From assembly GCA_024399955.1 (NCBI GenBank), contig JAKSNH010000001.1:234691-298690 (forward strand): a stretch of 64,000 nt of DNA. The letters run 5' to 3'. Under the pieces are notes generated by a model. The model was not told where the DNA came from. It did not search any database and saw only the letters and a list, made by a program, of their open reading frames with translations. Source of the stretch: Paludibacteraceae bacterium. Its GTDB lineage: Bacteria; Bacteroidota; Bacteroidia; Bacteroidales; Paludibacteraceae. Position numbers and translations under genes: made by a program. Positions 63,090-64,000 of the stretch are shown piece by piece. Every line of letters starts with the position of its first letter. Within the stretch, counting starts at the first letter, position 1.

Positions 63090-63131
63090 CAAACGGAGTA
63101 AGCCGAAAATCCATAACAGAGTAGGCAAAAC
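63090..63131 (+). promoter_or_regulatory. Conserved leader element L, copy B
   Basis: CAAACGGAGTAAGCCGAAAA, then TCC, six variable bases, and AGAGTAGGCAAA; matches 47002-47043. The flanking TCTATAA-TAAATA-AATATC is also shared. It ends 16 bases before the ATG at 63148. Confidence 0.65.
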
Positions 63132-63147
63132 TTAAAACAATAAATTT

Positions 63148-63789
63148 ATGAAAAAAATTATTTTATTGGCACTTGTTGTGATGAGTGCAACGTGCATGAG
63201 TGCAGCCAAGTATCGAGGTAGCAAAGGTGGGGGCGATTATACCCATGCTTTGGGATTCAAAGTCGGTAATGAACTTGGACTGACGTACAAAGGTTTTATC
63301 TTTGGCGTGGATGGACTAGCGCTGCAAGCCGATTTAGGCTTTAAGATGATGTCTGTACCAACTAAAGAAGTTGTTACTAAAGATGGCCATTCTATTACAG
63401 AGAATTATGATTGGACAGTATGGACATTTGAGGTCAATCCCAATGTGGTATATCAAAAAGCAGTGGCTTCTGTAGGTCGTGGCTCTTTGTGTGTTTATGG
63501 AGGTGGTGGCGTTTCGCTTGGCTTAGGGCATAATTTGGCAATCTTGTCTGTTGGCGAAACTCCTTTCTATGGTAAGTTTGGCATCAATGCTGCAACCGGC
63601 TTGGAATTCGTGTTTAATAAGTTTATTTTGGGCTTAGATTTCAAGCCTGGTTATGGTTTGGCATTCTCGAAAAAATATTATGTTTCCAGTGGACTCCTTG
63701 GCTCCGACTCTTTCCTCGTGGATGTAGATAGTGACTTGCGGCACTTCTTTGATTGGAGCGTTGGATTGTCCTTTAAATGGAGTATATAA
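63148..63789 (+). CDS. Small exported beta-rich protein, OMP-like
   Basis: 213 residues. Signal peptide MKKIILLALVVMSATCMSAA. The rest alternates hydrophobic and polar residues with many Gly, Phe and Tyr (LGLTYKGFIFGVDGLALQAD; YGGGGVSLGLGHNLAILSV), and ends in an aromatic strand (DWSVGLSFKWSI), as outer-membrane beta-barrels do. About eight strands are plausible, the size of an OmpW/OmpX-type barrel. No family recognised. Controlled by RNA copy B and leader element L; unrelated in sequence to the 47059 protein that has the same leader. Confidence 0.75.
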   Translation: MKKIILLALVVMSATCMSAAKYRGSKGGGDYTHALGFKVGNELGLTYKGFIFGVDGLALQADLGFKMMSVPTKEVVTKDGHSITENYDWTVWTFEVNPNVVYQKAVASVGRGSLCVYGGGGVSLGLGHNLAILSVGETPFYGKFGINAATGLEFVFNKFILGLDFKPGYGLAFSKKYYVSSGLLGSDSFLVDVDSDLRHFFDWSVGLSFKWSI

Positions 63790-63806
63790 AAAAGGTGGCT
63801 TCCCAT

Positions 63807-63833
63807 GAGAGAGTTTCTCTCTAACATTTTTTT
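63807..63833 (+). terminator. Terminator of the 63148 gene
   Basis: GAGAGA and TCTCTC form a short stem around GTT, then TAACA and T7. Moderately convincing. Confidence 0.6.
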
Positions 63834-63907
63834 GTTACGTTTTTATGAATAGACAATCATGTTAATTAAATTGGTAATATTCACACAAAAAAATGGAATA
63901 ATCCCCC

Positions 63908-63967
63908 GTTCCTCTTATTAATCTCTTGCGGGGCAGAAAACAGTCCGTTCTCTGCCTCGCATCCTAT
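63908..63967 (+). repeat. 3' repeat T, copy 2
   Basis: GTTCCTCTTATTAATCTC, then TTGCGGGGCAGA, and TCTGCCTCGCATCCTAT. It matches 53031-53084 and, for its right end, 53573-53593. The stem GCGGGGCAGA/TCTGCCTCGC still forms with G-U pairs, but no T-run follows, so as a terminator this copy is degraded. Confidence 0.75.
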
Positions 63968-64000
63968 ATGCACGTATTATGCACCGTATATGCAAACATC

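Overview
The window comes from a member of the Bacteroidetes, almost certainly order Bacteroidales. The clearest sign is the promoter grammar: at least sixteen intergenic sites carry TTTG, a spacer of 19-21 bases, then TAnnTTTG, the form used by the primary sigma factor of this phylum. Shine-Dalgarno sequences are nearly absent. Gene content agrees: the rpmB-rpmG-DUF4295 trio, DUF2851, DUF3109, fused RibBA, PepT, an AAA/DUF4143 ATPase pair, and secreted proteins with a common C-terminal tail. I see no tRNA, rRNA, CRISPR array or transposase.

Layout. 1-2074: end of a HAD gene, then GNAT, metallo-beta-lactamase and nitroreductase genes. 2075-4372: copy 1 of a 229-bp hairpin-rich repeat, a DUF4143 ATPase, and an antisense structured RNA with its own promoter. 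4373-7419: two tandem ABC-2 permeases with no ATPase, and DUF2851. 7406-9410 (minus): 2-hydroxyacid dehydrogenase and gcvT. 9488-15272: cdd, an LptF/LptG-family permease, pepT, ribBA, then a Trp/Tyr/His- and Ser-rich exported protein. 15365-20930 (minus): a lipoprotein, an OmpA protein with thrombospondin-3 repeats, yebC and rsmG. 21001-26449: a RecD/Pif1-like helicase, the SRP RNA, rlmD and an amidase-like exported protein. 26532-35371: C_GCAxxG_C_C protein, lpdA, nadA, mnmA, gmk, a purine permease, holA, a lipid kinase and a C1B peptidase. 35410-40984: two divergent paralogous surface proteins and a 41-residue peptide gene. 40991-45518 (minus): secreted nuclease, groES, groEL and a carboxylesterase. 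45744-46382: ribosomal proteins. 46627-53089: RNA leader plus a 1987-residue surface protein. 53932-61144: gyrA, a TPR protein, ruvX, def, mntP, DUF3109, cinA. 61165-63967: second DUF4143 ATPase, third RNA leader, a small beta-rich exported protein.

Most of the window is housekeeping. The strongest unexplained signal is a structured RNA present three times (46665-46936, 62706-63065, and inverted at 4276-4046). Each copy has its own promoter, a long closing stem of the type TCCACGC/GCGTGGA around a branched core, and a terminator-like hairpin with a T-run. Two copies lead, through a second conserved 42-base element, into unrelated exported-protein genes that are also followed by the same 3' repeat. 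That is a cassette: constant 5' RNA, variable surface protein, constant 3' terminator. The third copy stands alone as a free small-RNA gene.

Other points: an extended promoter consensus with divergent promoters whose -33 boxes interlock; short in-frame tandem repeats inside ribBA, the metallo-beta-lactamase gene and cinA; mnmA without a standard start codon; and four secreted proteins sharing one C-terminal motif. All identifications come from reading the sequence; no database search was run.
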